Shown here in pieces: positions 1-9,089 of a DNA stretch of 64,000 nucleotides. The notes beneath the pieces were generated by a model. The model saw only the letters and a program-made list of their open reading frames with translations, had not been told where the DNA came from and did no database searches. Numbering within the stretch: position 1 is the first letter of the stretch; every line of letters starts with the position of its first letter. Both the position numbers and the translations under genes were made by a program. The DNA comes from Variovorax sp. ZS18.2.2 (GTDB lineage Bacteria > Pseudomonadota > Gammaproteobacteria > Burkholderiales > Burkholderiaceae_C): assembly GCF_024701975.1 (NCBI RefSeq), contig NZ_JANLNM010000008.1:305689-369688 (forward strand), read 5' to 3'.

Positions 1-13
1 AGAGAGAGCCTTC

Positions 14-631
14 ATGCACACGACACGACCTCGAAAATTTTCACGCCGCCATCTGCTCATCGCCGGCGGCGGCCTCGCCGCGCTGTCGCTCGCCGCCTGC
101 GACAAGGTGCTGCCCGCGAGCTTCCACGGCATCGACATCACCGGCGCCAACTATGCGCAGGACTTCCGCCTGACCGACCCCGACGGCCGCGAGCGCACCG
201 TGGCCGATTTCAAGGGCAAGGCCGTGATGCTGTTCTTCGGTTTCACGCAGTGCCCCGACGTCTGCCCCACCGCGCTGTTGCGCGCCGCCGAGATCCGACA
301 CATGCTCGGCGCCGATGGCGAGCGCCTGCAGGTGATCTTCGTCACCGTCGATCCGGAGCGCGACACGCCCGTCGTGCTCAAGGCCTACACGAACGCTTTC
401 GATGCGAGCTTCATCGGCCTCTACGGCGACCTGCAGAGAACCAGCGAGACGGCCAAGGCCTTCAAGGCCTATTACAAGAAAGTGCCCACCGGTTCCTCGT
501 ACACGATGGACCATTCGGCCTTCAGCTACGTGTACGACCCGCAAGGAAAAATCCGGCTGGTGCTGCGCCACGAACAAGGCGCGCCGGAATGCGCCGAAGA
601 CCTGCGCACGATTCTCAAGACGACCGCCTGA
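14..631 (+). CDS. SCO1/SenC-family copper chaperone lipoprotein
   Basis: Thioredoxin-fold protein of 205 aa that delivers copper to the CuA site of cytochrome c oxidase or acts as a periplasmic thiol reductant. The N-terminus has SRRHLL (Tat-like twin arginine, residues 10-15), a short hydrophobic stretch and a lipobox LAAC with Cys29, so it is probably a membrane-anchored periplasmic lipoprotein. The copper-binding CxxxC is seen as CPDVC (Cys80, Cys84), and the distal His of the family is His166 in YTMDHSAF. A PCu(A)C chaperone follows 45 nt downstream, the usual partner in cytochrome oxidase assembly. Start: ATG with purine-rich AGAGAG upstream; the window begins only 13 nt before it, so any promoter is not visible. 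Confidence 0.93.
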   Translation: MHTTRPRKFSRRHLLIAGGGLAALSLAACDKVLPASFHGIDITGANYAQDFRLTDPDGRERTVADFKGKAVMLFFGFTQCPDVCPTALLRAAEIRHMLGADGERLQVIFVTVDPERDTPVVLKAYTNAFDASFIGLYGDLQRTSETAKAFKAYYKKVPTGSSYTMDHSAFSYVYDPQGKIRLVLRHEQGAPECAEDLRTILKTTA

Positions 632-676
632 ACTTCTGTTCAACCCGATCCATTCATATCCAAGGAGATTTCTCTC

Positions 677-1162
677 ATGACGAACATGACCCCCATCGCC
701 CGCATCCTCGCCCTCTCCGCCGCTTCGTTCCTCGTGGCCACCGCGCACGCGCAGGTCACGGTGAAGGAGGCCTGGGTGCGTGCCACTGTGCCGCAGCAGC
801 AGGCCACCGGCGCGTTCATGCAGCTCAGCGCCGCGAAGGACACCAAGCTCATCTCGGCCAGCTCGCCCGTCACGCCGATCGTCGAGGTCCACGAGATGGC
901 CATGCAGGACGGCGTGATGCGCATGCGGCAAGTGCCGTCGGTCGTGCTGCCCGCGGGCAAGACGGTCGAGCTCAAGCCCGGCGGCTATCACGTGATGCTG
1001 CTGGACCTCAAGCAGCAGGTGAAGGAAGGCGACACGGTGCCGCTCACGCTGGTGTTCGAAGGCCAGGACGGCAAGCGCGAAACGCTGGAGGTGAAGGCGC
1101 CGGTGCGCGCGCTCAACGCCGCGGCCAAGCCCGCTGCCGCGCACGGCGAGCACAAGCACTGA
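677..1162 (+). CDS. PCu(A)C-type periplasmic copper chaperone
   Basis: A 161-aa secreted cupredoxin-like protein. It has a Sec signal peptide ending AHAQ (about residue 26). The family copper motif (His/Met ligands about 10 and 21 residues apart) is visible as VHEMAMQDGVMRMR (His72, Met74, Met81/83) followed by YHVML (His105, Met107). A histidine-rich tail HGEHKH may add metal binding. It lies directly behind the SCO1-like gene with SD AAGGAG before the ATG, so the two probably form an operon for loading copper onto cytochrome oxidase. Confidence 0.93.
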   Translation: MTNMTPIARILALSAASFLVATAHAQVTVKEAWVRATVPQQQATGAFMQLSAAKDTKLISASSPVTPIVEVHEMAMQDGVMRMRQVPSVVLPAGKTVELKPGGYHVMLLDLKQQVKEGDTVPLTLVFEGQDGKRETLEVKAPVRALNAAAKPAAAHGEHKH

Positions 1163-1189
1163 GCGACGCCGCGAGAGAGGGTGCCGCGG

Positions 1190-1684
1190 CTAGCCGTCGA
1201 CTTGCACCCGTCGCGCCGTCCCCGATTCGAAGAAGGCCGTGAAATAGCGGCCCGCCGATTCGAACAGGAACGTGGCGTCCCACGCCGCACGGACATCGCC
1301 ATGCGCGGGAACCGTGAAGCCGTCGAGCTGGAAGGCTGTGCGCCACGCCGAAGGAAATGGCTGCTGCGTCGCCCACGATACGAACTCCGGCTCGAACACC
1401 GGGCGACATCGCAGGAACAAGCCATCGAGGTCCGCAAGCTGCGCGCGACAGAACGCTTCCGCCGCGGGGTCCGGCCCCTGCGCCGTGCCATTCATGGTGA
1501 CCGAGATGCGGCGGTCGTCGCTGCCGGGAACCTGGAGCTCCGCTTCCCAATAGCACTTCGATGTGTCCCTGTGCGCGAAGTACACGAGCTGCTCGAAGTA
1601 GGGATGACCGACCTCCTTGTGCGACGACCTCCCGGTGAGATCGGCATTGAGAACGTCGAACAGTTTCTTGAAGAAGACGGGCAC
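1190..1684 (-). CDS. Hypothetical cytosolic protein (164 aa)
   Basis: I do not recognise a family. The product has no signal peptide or membrane segment, is rich in aromatic residues, and contains several WxA/FES-type motifs near the C-terminus. The start is a GTG at 1684 preceded by AGGGGGAAAGCGC, a clear Shine-Dalgarno; the reading frame runs open for 12 more codons upstream without a comparable ribosome site. The gene is convergent with the copper-chaperone pair. Confidence 0.6.
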   Translation of the reverse strand: MPVFFKKLFDVLNADLTGRSSHKEVGHPYFEQLVYFAHRDTSKCYWEAELQVPGSDDRRISVTMNGTAQGPDPAAEAFCRAQLADLDGLFLRCRPVFEPEFVSWATQQPFPSAWRTAFQLDGFTVPAHGDVRAAWDATFLFESAGRYFTAFFESGTARRVQVDG

Positions 1685-1951
1685 GCGCTTTCCCCCTCGA
1701 AAGCATCGTTCGCTGCGCACGAACGGCCGGCGATGTTACCCAAGACCGCCGCGCATCGCACAGGAAATCTGCTGGGGATTTCCCCTTATGCCGGTCACGA
1801 ACCCACCGATTTGCGTAGCCCGGGCTCCCTCCTGGCCGAAGGGCTGCTCATTCAACAGGCAACGTGGTGGGAAGGCCCGTCAATGCTCGCTTTGAAGGGT
1901 GCGCTCCTCCGGCAACCCACAGAGTTGTCCACAGAAAAATCGAACAAGTCA

Positions 1952-3592
1952 TCAAACTGACTTCGCCGCGACATATCCCTTGAACAACTCGCGCAGCTTG
2001 GTTTTCAGCAGCTTGCCGGTGGCTGTATGCGGCAGGCTGTCGACGAAAGCCACGTCCTCGGGCAGCCACCACTTCGCCACGCGCGTCGAAAGAAAAGTGA
2101 GCAGTTCCTCGCCCGTGACCTCCGCGCCCGCGCGCTTCACCACGATGAGCAGTGGCCGCTCCTGCCACTTCGGATGTGCGATGCCGATCACCGCGGCCTC
2201 TGCCACGGCCGGGTGCGCGCTCGCGGCGTTCTCCAGGTCGATCGACGAAATCCACTCGCCGCCCGACTTGATGACGTCCTTCCCGCGGTCGACCAACTGC
2301 ACATAGCCGTCTTCGTCGATGGTGGCGACGTCGCCCGTCGGAAAGAAGCCTTCGGCATCGAGCACCGATCCGCCCTCGCCCTTGAAGTAGCCGCTCGCGA
2401 TCCAAGGCCCGCGCACATGCAGGTGGCCGAAGGCCTTGCCGTCGTGCGGCAGGCGCCGGTCGTCCTCGCCGACGATCTTGATCTCCACGCCCCACACACC
2501 GCGGCCCTGCTTCATCTTCACCGTGGTCTGCTCCTCCTTCGATAGCGCGCGGTGCTTGGGCAGCAGGTTGCCGATCACGCCGATCGGGCTGGTCTCGGTC
2601 ATGCCCCAGCCCTGCACGAAGTCGGCGCCGAAGTCGCGCTCGAAGCGTTCGATCATGGCGCGCGGCGTGGCCGCGCCGCCCACGCCGATGCGCTTCAGGC
2701 CGATCGCATGCGTGTCGATCTCGGGGTGCGCGTCGAAGTACTGGAAAAGCATCAGCCAGATGGTGGGCACGGCCTGCGAGAAGCCGACCTTCTCGTCGCG
2801 CATCAGCTCGTACAGGCTCTCCGGGTCCATGTGCGGGCCGGGCATCACCAGCTTCATGCCGGTCATGGCCGCCGCATACGGCATGCCCCAGGCGTTGGCA
2901 TGGAACATCGGCACCGCGAGCAGCAGCGTCATCTGCGAGTTGACGCCGAAGGTATCGGGCGCGCACTCCATCAACGAATGCAGCACGGTGGAGCGGTGCG
3001 AATACAAGACACCCTTGGGGTTGCCTGTAGTGCCCGAGGTGTAGCAGAGCGACGAGGCGGTGCGCTCGTCGAACTCGGGCCAGGCGTATTGCTCGCTCTG
3101 CGCACCGACCAGCTCGTCGTAGCACAGCAGGTTCGGCACATCGATGGCGGGCATGTGCGCGCGGTCGGCCATCGCGATGAAGGCGCGCACGGTCTTGAGC
3201 TGCGGCGCGAGCTTCTCGACCAGCGGCGCGAAGGTCGTGTCGAAGAACAGCACCTTGTCTTCCGCGTGGTTGACGATGTAGTCGATCTGCTCCGGAAAGA
3301 GCCGCGGGTTCACCGTGTGCAGCACCGCGCCCGAGCCCGAGACGCCGTAGTACAGCGCGAGGTGCCGATACGTGTTCCATGCGAGCGTGCCCACGCGGTC
3401 GCCGGGCTCGATGCCGAGCACCTTCATCGCGTTGGCCACCTGCTTCGAGCGGCGCTGCACCTCCCCGTAGTTGGTGCGGTGGACCGGCCCCTCCACCGTG
3501 CGCCCCACGATCTCGGCATGCGGGTGGAAGGTGGCCGCATGGTCGATCAGCGAAGAGATCAACAGCGGGCGGTCTTGCATCAATCCGAACAT
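1952..3592 (-). CDS. Medium/long-chain fatty acid-CoA ligase (AlkK/DmdB-like)
   Basis: ANL-superfamily acyl-CoA synthetase (546 aa) that activates a fatty acid to its CoA thioester through an acyl-adenylate. Core motifs are clear: the P-loop YTSGTTGNPKG (about residue 185), GWGMTETSP, the TGD and hinge segment GDVATIDEDG with DRGKDVIKSGGEW, and the C-terminal lysine in TATGKLLKT. The length and motif set match the AlkK / methylthiopropionyl-CoA ligase group; the true substrate cannot be read from the sequence. Start chosen at ATG 3592 because AGGAG sits just upstream; the reading frame stays open for another 26 codons without a better site. Confidence 0.93.
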   Translation of the reverse strand: MFGLMQDRPLLISSLIDHAATFHPHAEIVGRTVEGPVHRTNYGEVQRRSKQVANAMKVLGIEPGDRVGTLAWNTYRHLALYYGVSGSGAVLHTVNPRLFPEQIDYIVNHAEDKVLFFDTTFAPLVEKLAPQLKTVRAFIAMADRAHMPAIDVPNLLCYDELVGAQSEQYAWPEFDERTASSLCYTSGTTGNPKGVLYSHRSTVLHSLMECAPDTFGVNSQMTLLLAVPMFHANAWGMPYAAAMTGMKLVMPGPHMDPESLYELMRDEKVGFSQAVPTIWLMLFQYFDAHPEIDTHAIGLKRIGVGGAATPRAMIERFERDFGADFVQGWGMTETSPIGVIGNLLPKHRALSKEEQTTVKMKQGRGVWGVEIKIVGEDDRRLPHDGKAFGHLHVRGPWIASGYFKGEGGSVLDAEGFFPTGDVATIDEDGYVQLVDRGKDVIKSGGEWISSIDLENAASAHPAVAEAAVIGIAHPKWQERPLLIVVKRAGAEVTGEELLTFLSTRVAKWWLPEDVAFVDSLPHTATGKLLKTKLRELFKGYVAAKSV

Positions 3593-3768
3593 GTTCTTGT
3601 CTCCTGTGCGCCGGGGAAATCTCATGCGGCGGCCGGCTGCATCGTAGGCAGGGGCCTCCGCACGCCACATCGTCGGAACGGACGATTGAGCACCCCGGGG
3701 TTGTCCCTAGCATCGGCCTCGTTCAAGATGAACGCATCCCCGCTCTCTTCCCGAATGAAAGCCAAAGC

Positions 3769-4440
3769 ATGAACGTGTACGAAGCCGTTGCGAGCCGTCG
3801 ATCGGTGCGCGAATTTTTGGGCACGCCCGTGGCGCCCGATGTCATCCGCCGCGTGCTGCAGGAAGCCTTGCGCGCGCCCTCGGGCGGCAACCTGCAGCCC
3901 TGGCACCTGCATGTGGTGGGCGGCGAGCGGCTCGACGAACTCAAGGCCCTCATGCGCACCCGCGTGCACGAAACGCCGACCGGCGAAGGCAGCGAGTACG
4001 ACATCTACCCGCGCGAGCTCGTCGCGCCGTACCGCGACCGCCGCTTCGCAGTCGGCGAGGCGATGTATGCGCGCCTGGGCATTCCGCGCGAGGACAAGGC
4101 CGCGCGGCGCGAATGGTTTGCGCGCAACTACCAGTTCTTCGGCGCACCGCTCGCACTGTTCTGCACGGTCGATCGCCGCATGGGCCCGCCGCAGTGGTCC
4201 GACCTCGGGATGATGTTGCAGAACGTCATGCTGCTGCTGCGCGCCGAAGGGCTCGACAGCTGCCCGCAGGAATGCTGGGCGATCTATCCGCAGACCATCG
4301 GCCGGTTCATCGAACTGCCGCCCGAGCGCATGCTGTTCACCGGCATGTCCATCGGGTATGCGGACCGGAGCAAGCCGCTCGATGCACTGGTGACCGAGCG
4401 CGCACCGCTGGCCGAAGTGGCCGAATTCATCGGCATCTGA
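3769..4440 (+). CDS. Nitroreductase-family flavoprotein
   Basis: FMN-dependent NAD(P)H oxidoreductase fold, 223 aa. The N-terminal FMN phosphate-binding arginines are in RRSVREF (residues 8-14), followed by APSGGNLQPWH. The C-terminal half has the typical QWSDLGMMLQNVMLLLRAEGLDS helix and MSIGYAD. Family members reduce nitroaromatics, quinones or enones; the substrate is not predictable here. It is divergent from the acyl-CoA ligase (176 nt apart) and followed 65 nt later by a phosphoesterase gene. Confidence 0.88.
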   Translation: MNVYEAVASRRSVREFLGTPVAPDVIRRVLQEALRAPSGGNLQPWHLHVVGGERLDELKALMRTRVHETPTGEGSEYDIYPRELVAPYRDRRFAVGEAMYARLGIPREDKAARREWFARNYQFFGAPLALFCTVDRRMGPPQWSDLGMMLQNVMLLLRAEGLDSCPQECWAIYPQTIGRFIELPPERMLFTGMSIGYADRSKPLDALVTERAPLAEVAEFIGI

Positions 4441-4505
4441 TCCACAGGACATCGGCAGGGGGAACGAATCCTGCTTGGCTGCAGGAAACCACGAAACTCC
4501 CTTCC

Positions 4506-5300
4506 ATGCTCATCGCCCAGATCTCCGATCCGCACGTCCGACCCGCCGGCCAGCTGTACCAGGGCGTGGTCGATTCGAACCGGATGTTCGAAGAGACCAT
4601 CGCGCACCTGCACGCGCTCGACCGGCGGCCTGACCTGGTGCTGCTGACGGGCGACCTGGTCGATGAAGGCCGCCCCGAGGAATACGCGGAAGCCCGGCGC
4701 CTGCTGGCAAAGCTCTCGATTCCTTATCTCGTCATCCCCGGCAACCACGACCATCGCGAGAACTTCCGCTCCGCCTTCGCGGACCACGCCTACCTGCCCG
4801 CGACGGGCGCGCTGCACTACTGCATCGACACGCACCCGGTGCGCATCGTCGCGCTCGACTCCTGCATTCCCGGTCTCCACCACGGCCACGTCGATGCCGA
4901 CGGCCTGGCATGGCTGCAGTGCACGCTCGCAGCCGACCGCAGCAAGCCGACGCTGCTGATGCTGCACCACCCGCCTTTCACCAGCGGCATTCCGTACATG
5001 GACAGCTACCGGTACATCGACACCGCACCGCTCGAAGCCATCGTGCGAAGCGTCGGCAACATCGAACTCGTGCTCTGCGGGCATGTGCACCGCACGATGC
5101 TCAGGCGCTGGGCGGGCACGGTCGTCTGTTCATGCCCGAGCAGCACGACCGAGATCGCGCTGCAGCTCGCACCTGATGCGGCGCCCGCGTCCTACCTGGG
5201 GCGGCCGGGCTGCATGCTGCATCTGTGGGACGAGGCAGAGGGCATGGTGAGCCATGTGAGCCACATCGGAAAGCTGGACGGGCCTTATCCGTTTGCGTGA
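4506..5300 (+). CDS. Calcineurin-like metallophosphoesterase (CpdA-like)
   Basis: A 264-aa class III cyclic-nucleotide-phosphodiesterase-like protein. Metal-binding motifs appear in order: DPHVRP (ISDPH at the N-terminus), GDLVDEG, GNHDHR, and CGHVHR with an upstream LHHPPF. This is the arrangement of 3',5'-cAMP phosphodiesterase CpdA and related glycerophosphodiesterases (GpdQ). Residues needed for the two-metal centre are all present, so it should be active; whether the substrate is cAMP or another phosphodiester is inference. Confidence 0.85.
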   Translation: MLIAQISDPHVRPAGQLYQGVVDSNRMFEETIAHLHALDRRPDLVLLTGDLVDEGRPEEYAEARRLLAKLSIPYLVIPGNHDHRENFRSAFADHAYLPATGALHYCIDTHPVRIVALDSCIPGLHHGHVDADGLAWLQCTLAADRSKPTLLMLHHPPFTSGIPYMDSYRYIDTAPLEAIVRSVGNIELVLCGHVHRTMLRRWAGTVVCSCPSSTTEIALQLAPDAAPASYLGRPGCMLHLWDEAEGMVSHVSHIGKLDGPYPFA

Positions 5301-5342
5301 CACTGCCGCTCGCGACTTCACACACACGCACGCACGCACCCC

Positions 5343-6122
5343 ATGCCCCAGGAACGAACCCTCATCTACGCCGGACGCGAGTTCGAGGTGGAGCACGTTC
5401 GCTCCCACACGCATGGCCATCATGAATGGAGCGCGCCGTACGTCATGGCGTCGCAGCGCATCGTCTTTCCGATCAGCCGCGCGATGCTGGACCTGCGCTT
5501 CGGCGCCAACACCTGGCTGGTCGATGGGCTGACTGCCATCAGCTTCGGGGACGCGGCGGTCTATCAGTTGCGGCCGGGCGCGCAGGCCATGCGGCGCAGT
5601 GTGGTCGTCAGTCGGCATCAACGGGTCTTGGGGCATTCGGAGCCGGCCTTCTGTTTGCTCTCGCCGAAATCGCTCTATCGCGTTCATGCGGCACAACAGC
5701 AGCTTGGATCGGGCAGCGACGATGCGACTTCCATCGCCTCGCTGGTCAGCGAGTTGCGTTCCGCGCGCAGGCTGATGCCGTTGACAGAGCCCGTCGCCAG
5801 CGCCCGGCGACTGCTCGCGGAAACCGCCGACCGGTACGCGGCACCGTCGCTGCACGAAATCGCCGATGCAGTCTCGCGCTCTCCGTTCCACATGGCACGC
5901 AGCTTCAGGAAGCAGACTGGCCTCAGCCTGCACCAGTACCGCCAGCATCTGCGTCTGGCTGCGGCAATGGAACGCCTCGTCGACGGCGACCGCGATCTCG
6001 CCGGCATCGCGCACGATCTCGGCTACTGCAGCCAGAGCCACCTGGGCACGGTGTTCAAACAAGAGGTCGGCGTCACGCTGGGCGAGGCCCGCCGCATGCT
6101 GCGCCCGGGCGCACGAATCTGA
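5343..6122 (+). CDS. AraC-family transcriptional regulator
   Basis: A 259-aa regulator with an N-terminal cupin-like region starting with a His-rich EVEHVRSHTHGHHEW segment and a C-terminal double helix-turn-helix (SLHEIADAVSRSPFHMAR then LAGIAHDLGYCSQSHLGTVFKQEVG). It lies 42 nt after the phosphoesterase and just ahead of a DMT exporter gene. By position it may control either, but no operator was identified. Confidence 0.9.
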   Translation: MPQERTLIYAGREFEVEHVRSHTHGHHEWSAPYVMASQRIVFPISRAMLDLRFGANTWLVDGLTAISFGDAAVYQLRPGAQAMRRSVVVSRHQRVLGHSEPAFCLLSPKSLYRVHAAQQQLGSGSDDATSIASLVSELRSARRLMPLTEPVASARRLLAETADRYAAPSLHEIADAVSRSPFHMARSFRKQTGLSLHQYRQHLRLAAAMERLVDGDRDLAGIAHDLGYCSQSHLGTVFKQEVGVTLGEARRMLRPGARI

Positions 6123-6157
6123 TAGCTTTCGCGCCGGGCCGTCGCGAGACTCGCCCG

Positions 6158-7033
6158 ATGGATCGCAACCTTCCCATCGGCTTTTTCGCCGCACTCGCCG
6201 CGGCACTCGTGGGCAGCGCCTGGCAACTCATCTCGCGCCACGGCGTCACCACCACACTCGGCCCGCTGGACATCGCGCTGCTGCGCTACGGCATACCGGC
6301 GCTGTTGCTCTGCCCCCTCCTGTTCGGCAAGGAGCGAGGCTTGCCCAAGGCACCACGCACAGCGCTCGTGCTGCTGGTCATCGGCGGTGGACTGCCCTTC
6401 GGGCTGCTGGTGCTCGCCGGCGCGCAGTGGGCGCCGGCCAGTCACATGGGCATCTTCCTGGCGGGCAGCTTGCCGCTCTTCACGGCCATCGGCGCGCGCA
6501 TCCACAAGGGAGAGAAGGTGCAAGGCTTTCGATTGATCGGGCTTGTCTGCATCGCCCTCGGCATGGCGCTCTTTGCGGTGGGCAGCTTCCGGCCGGGCTC
6601 GCTGAGCTGGCAAGGCGATCTGCTCTTTCTCGCGGCCGCGATGCTCTGGGCCGTCTACTCGCTCGCCTTCGGGCATTGCGGCCTGACACCGTGGCAAGGT
6701 GCGGCCTTCGTCAACGGCTGGTCGACGCTGTTGCTGCTGCCGCTGCTGTGGTTCACGGGCATGCCGCGGCTGCTCAGCGCGCCCTGGCCCGATGTGGCGC
6801 TGCAGGCCGTGGGACAAGGCGTGGTCGCCGGCACGCTCGGCCTGGTGATCTACGCGGTGGCCATCTCGCACCTCGGCGCGGCCCGCGCCTCGCTGTCGGC
6901 CGCCGCCGTGCCTGTGCTGACCACGCTCGGCGCGGCCTGCTTCATGGGCGAGCCCATCACGGCGGCGGTGGTGCTGGCGTTGGCGCTGGTGGTGCCGGGG
7001 ATCGTGCTTGCGAGCGGTGCGCGCATCAGGTAG
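6158..7033 (+). CDS. EamA/DMT-superfamily permease
   Basis: A 291-aa integral membrane protein with about ten hydrophobic helices arranged as two EamA repeats (roughly residues 5-140 and 150-290). The family exports amino acids, metabolites or drugs; the substrate is unknown. It starts 36 nt behind the AraC regulator, so co-transcription with it is likely. Typical repeat-end motif AALVVPGIVLASGARI is present at the C-terminus. Confidence 0.88.
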   Translation: MDRNLPIGFFAALAAALVGSAWQLISRHGVTTTLGPLDIALLRYGIPALLLCPLLFGKERGLPKAPRTALVLLVIGGGLPFGLLVLAGAQWAPASHMGIFLAGSLPLFTAIGARIHKGEKVQGFRLIGLVCIALGMALFAVGSFRPGSLSWQGDLLFLAAAMLWAVYSLAFGHCGLTPWQGAAFVNGWSTLLLLPLLWFTGMPRLLSAPWPDVALQAVGQGVVAGTLGLVIYAVAISHLGAARASLSAAAVPVLTTLGAACFMGEPITAAVVLALALVVPGIVLASGARIR

Positions 7034-7137
7034 CGGCGATCGGTCCGACCAGCCCAAGGGTGAGACATGACCCTGCGGCAGAATCCGCCCACTAACGCCC
7101 ATCCGCGGCGGACCACCAGCACTCAGGGCATCGCACC

Positions 7138-7584
7138 ATGGGCTTCAGCATCTACTACACCGCCAAGCGGGACACGCCCCTGACCCCCAGCGAGGTGCAG
7201 CGCATCGACGCGATCGTGCAATCGTTCGACATCACCGCCGAGATCGAGCGCTACGACCACACGGGCAAAGGCCTCAACTGGGAAAGCTTCACCCTCTACG
7301 AAACCTCCCATCTCAGCGGCGAAGAGGTGCTCTCGGGCGCAACAGCCCTCCCCGACAACAAGCCCTTCGCCATGCACAAGGGCGCGCGCCACTGGGTCGA
7401 TTGCCTCAACCGGATTCGCCGCGAAGTGCTCGCCGATGCCAAGTGGAGCGTGCAGATCGAGGACGACACGCTGCTGTGGGACGACAAGCACGGCTGGCAC
7501 GACAAGGCATCGGATGGGCTCGCATCACTCTGGCTGGGATGCTTGTTGAGTTCGCCGTTCCGACTGTTCACCCGGAGCGCATGA
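7138..7584 (+). CDS. Conserved hypothetical protein (148 aa)
   Basis: No family recognised. The product is a soluble, aromatic-rich protein beginning MGFSIYYTAKRDTPLTP with a second half rich in Trp (RHWVDCLNRIRR, LLWDDKHGWHDKASDG). It ends 4 nt before the ATG of the UbiE-like methyltransferase, so the two are probably translated from one message. No catalytic motif is evident. Confidence 0.65.
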   Translation: MGFSIYYTAKRDTPLTPSEVQRIDAIVQSFDITAEIERYDHTGKGLNWESFTLYETSHLSGEEVLSGATALPDNKPFAMHKGARHWVDCLNRIRREVLADAKWSVQIEDDTLLWDDKHGWHDKASDGLASLWLGCLLSSPFRLFTRSA

Positions 7585-7588
7585 GCCC

Positions 7589-8308
7589 ATGAACAACGCA
7601 GCCGACTTTCACACCCAGGAAGACGACGTGTTCGGCCGCATCGCCGGACGCTATGACCTTCTCTCGGATCTCTTCAGCTTCGGCATTCATCGGCTGTGGA
7701 AGCGGCGAGTCGCGGCGCTGATCACGCAGGAGCCGTGGACCGATCTCCTCGACGTCGCGGCAGGCACGGGCGATGTCGTCCTGAAGGTGGCGCAGCGCAA
7801 AGGCCTGCAATCCGGCCAGAAGATCGTCGCCACGGACATCAGCCCGCAGATGCTCGCGATCGCACGCCGTCGTGCCACGCAGTTGAAGGTGCCGGTCGAG
7901 TTCCGGGTGATCGATGCACATGCGATGCCGGACATCGCGGACAACAGCGTCGACCTCTATTCCATCTCGCTGGGCCTCAAGATCTGCGAGCGCAAGCTGG
8001 CGTTGCGCGAAGCGCTCCGCGTGCTGAAGCCGGGCGGCCGCTTCATCGCGCTGGAGGCATCCAACATTTCGGTGCGCTGGCTTCACCGCGCCTACCTCGG
8101 CTACATGGCCGTGTGCATGCCCGTCATCGGGTGGGCCGCGACCGGCGGCGATGCCTCGGCCTACCGCTACCTGCTCAAGGGCATCCAGGATTTCCCCACG
8201 GCCGAAGGGCTTGCCGCCGAACTCCGGGAGATGGGGTTCGCGGACGTGGCGTTCGAGCGGCTGTCGCTCGGCATCGTGGCGATCCATATCGCGCGCAAAC
8301 CCCTCTAA
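7589..8308 (+). CDS. UbiE/COQ5-like class I SAM methyltransferase
   Basis: A 239-aa methyltransferase with the UbiE layout: VFGRIAGRYDLLSDLFSFG near the N-terminus, SAM motif I LDVAAGTGDVVL (about residue 50), acidic ATDISPQML, and post-motif ALRVLKPGGRFIALE. UbiE methylates the ring carbon of ubiquinone/menaquinone precursors. This copy departs from canonical UbiE in the motif NSVDLYSISLGLKICERK and has no ubiquinone genes nearby, so it may be a paralogue with another substrate. A hairpin terminator follows at 8333. Confidence 0.78.
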   Translation: MNNAADFHTQEDDVFGRIAGRYDLLSDLFSFGIHRLWKRRVAALITQEPWTDLLDVAAGTGDVVLKVAQRKGLQSGQKIVATDISPQMLAIARRRATQLKVPVEFRVIDAHAMPDIADNSVDLYSISLGLKICERKLALREALRVLKPGGRFIALEASNISVRWLHRAYLGYMAVCMPVIGWAATGGDASAYRYLLKGIQDFPTAEGLAAELREMGFADVAFERLSLGIVAIHIARKPL

Positions 8309-8332
8309 CCGCGCCCCTGACTGCTACCTTCG

Positions 8333-8355
8333 GTATCGTCACGCGATACTTTTTT
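8333..8355 (+). terminator. Intrinsic terminator after the UbiE-like gene
   Basis: Six-bp stem GTATCG/CGATAC (8333-8338 and 8344-8349) with a 5-nt loop TCACG is followed at once by six T residues (8350-8355). It lies 25 nt past the methyltransferase stop codon. Confidence 0.75.
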
Positions 8356-8508
8356 CCTTTGCGCAGGGGACGGCCAGGTTGCGCCGTTACAGTCGCCGCG
8401 CCCGATTTTTCTGCATTGAAGAATCTCCCGGGCCCCTCCCGCCCCCGATCCTGAGCCGAGCACCCGGCACTTCGGGCGAACGCGTACGCAGACACCCGAA
8501 GCACCCCC

Positions 8509-8991
8509 ATGTCGCTGGTCAAAAAAGCAATCGAAGAACACAAGGCCGCGATCGCCGCGCGTGCCGCCAGCAAGGCGGCGGCCGCCGTCAACACGCAGGT
8601 CGCCCGCGAAGCGTTTCTCTCGGAGTTCAAGGCGCGGGTCGAAGCAGGCGTGAGGCCGCTGCTCGATGCGTTCGTCGCGGACCTCGTCGCCTCGCGGCAC
8701 GATGCGCTCGTCGACGACGACCTGGCCAACCCCTACAAGCCCTACATCTCGGTGCGCTTCTCGCCGGTCACCGGTGCGAGGCTTGAAGACCTCGCTTCGC
8801 GCGAGTCGGTCTTCACGCTGCGCGCCTTCGCGGCGACACGGCAGGTGCACCACGTGTCTTCCTACGACCAGCGCTCGGGCGAGCACGGCGTCACGCACGA
8901 GGCGCTGGGCATCGAGTCGGTGAATCCGTCGCGCGTCGAGCGGGGTTTCGAGGAGTGCCTGCGGGCCGCGCTGAAGGCCTGGCAGGCCTGA
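8509..8991 (+). CDS. Conserved hypothetical protein (160 aa)
   Basis: Soluble protein with an Ala/Lys-rich amphipathic N-terminus (EEHKAAIAARAASKAAAAV, possibly coiled coil) and a more structured second half (NPYKPYISVRFSPVTGARLE). No family recognised. It lies between a terminator upstream and a small conserved gene downstream. The start ATG is the first in frame after a pyrimidine-rich leader without a strong ribosome site, so the exact start is uncertain. Confidence 0.6.
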   Translation: MSLVKKAIEEHKAAIAARAASKAAAAVNTQVAREAFLSEFKARVEAGVRPLLDAFVADLVASRHDALVDDDLANPYKPYISVRFSPVTGARLEDLASRESVFTLRAFAATRQVHHVSSYDQRSGEHGVTHEALGIESVNPSRVERGFEECLRAALKAWQA

Positions 8992-9089
8992 GTGCTTGAG
9001 CGGAACCGGCGACGTCCGCTTGCTTGCTTGCGTCGGACAGGATTTCGGCCAACAGTGGCGGCTTGCCCACATCCACGGAGGTTCATTCG

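Noticed and set aside
41..1159. 372-codon minus-strand frame opposite the copper chaperones
   Set aside because: Composition is His/Arg/Ala-rich nonsense typical of antisense frames; the plus-strand genes have motifs and ribosome sites.
1905..1945. TTGTCCACAG-like sequences resembling DnaA boxes, possible origin
   Set aside because: Only one near-match, no AT-rich region, no dnaA/dnaN or parAB nearby.
7589..8308. Calling this gene the housekeeping ubiE
   Set aside because: UbiE-like motifs are present but diverged and no ubiquinone genes are nearby, so only family membership is claimed.
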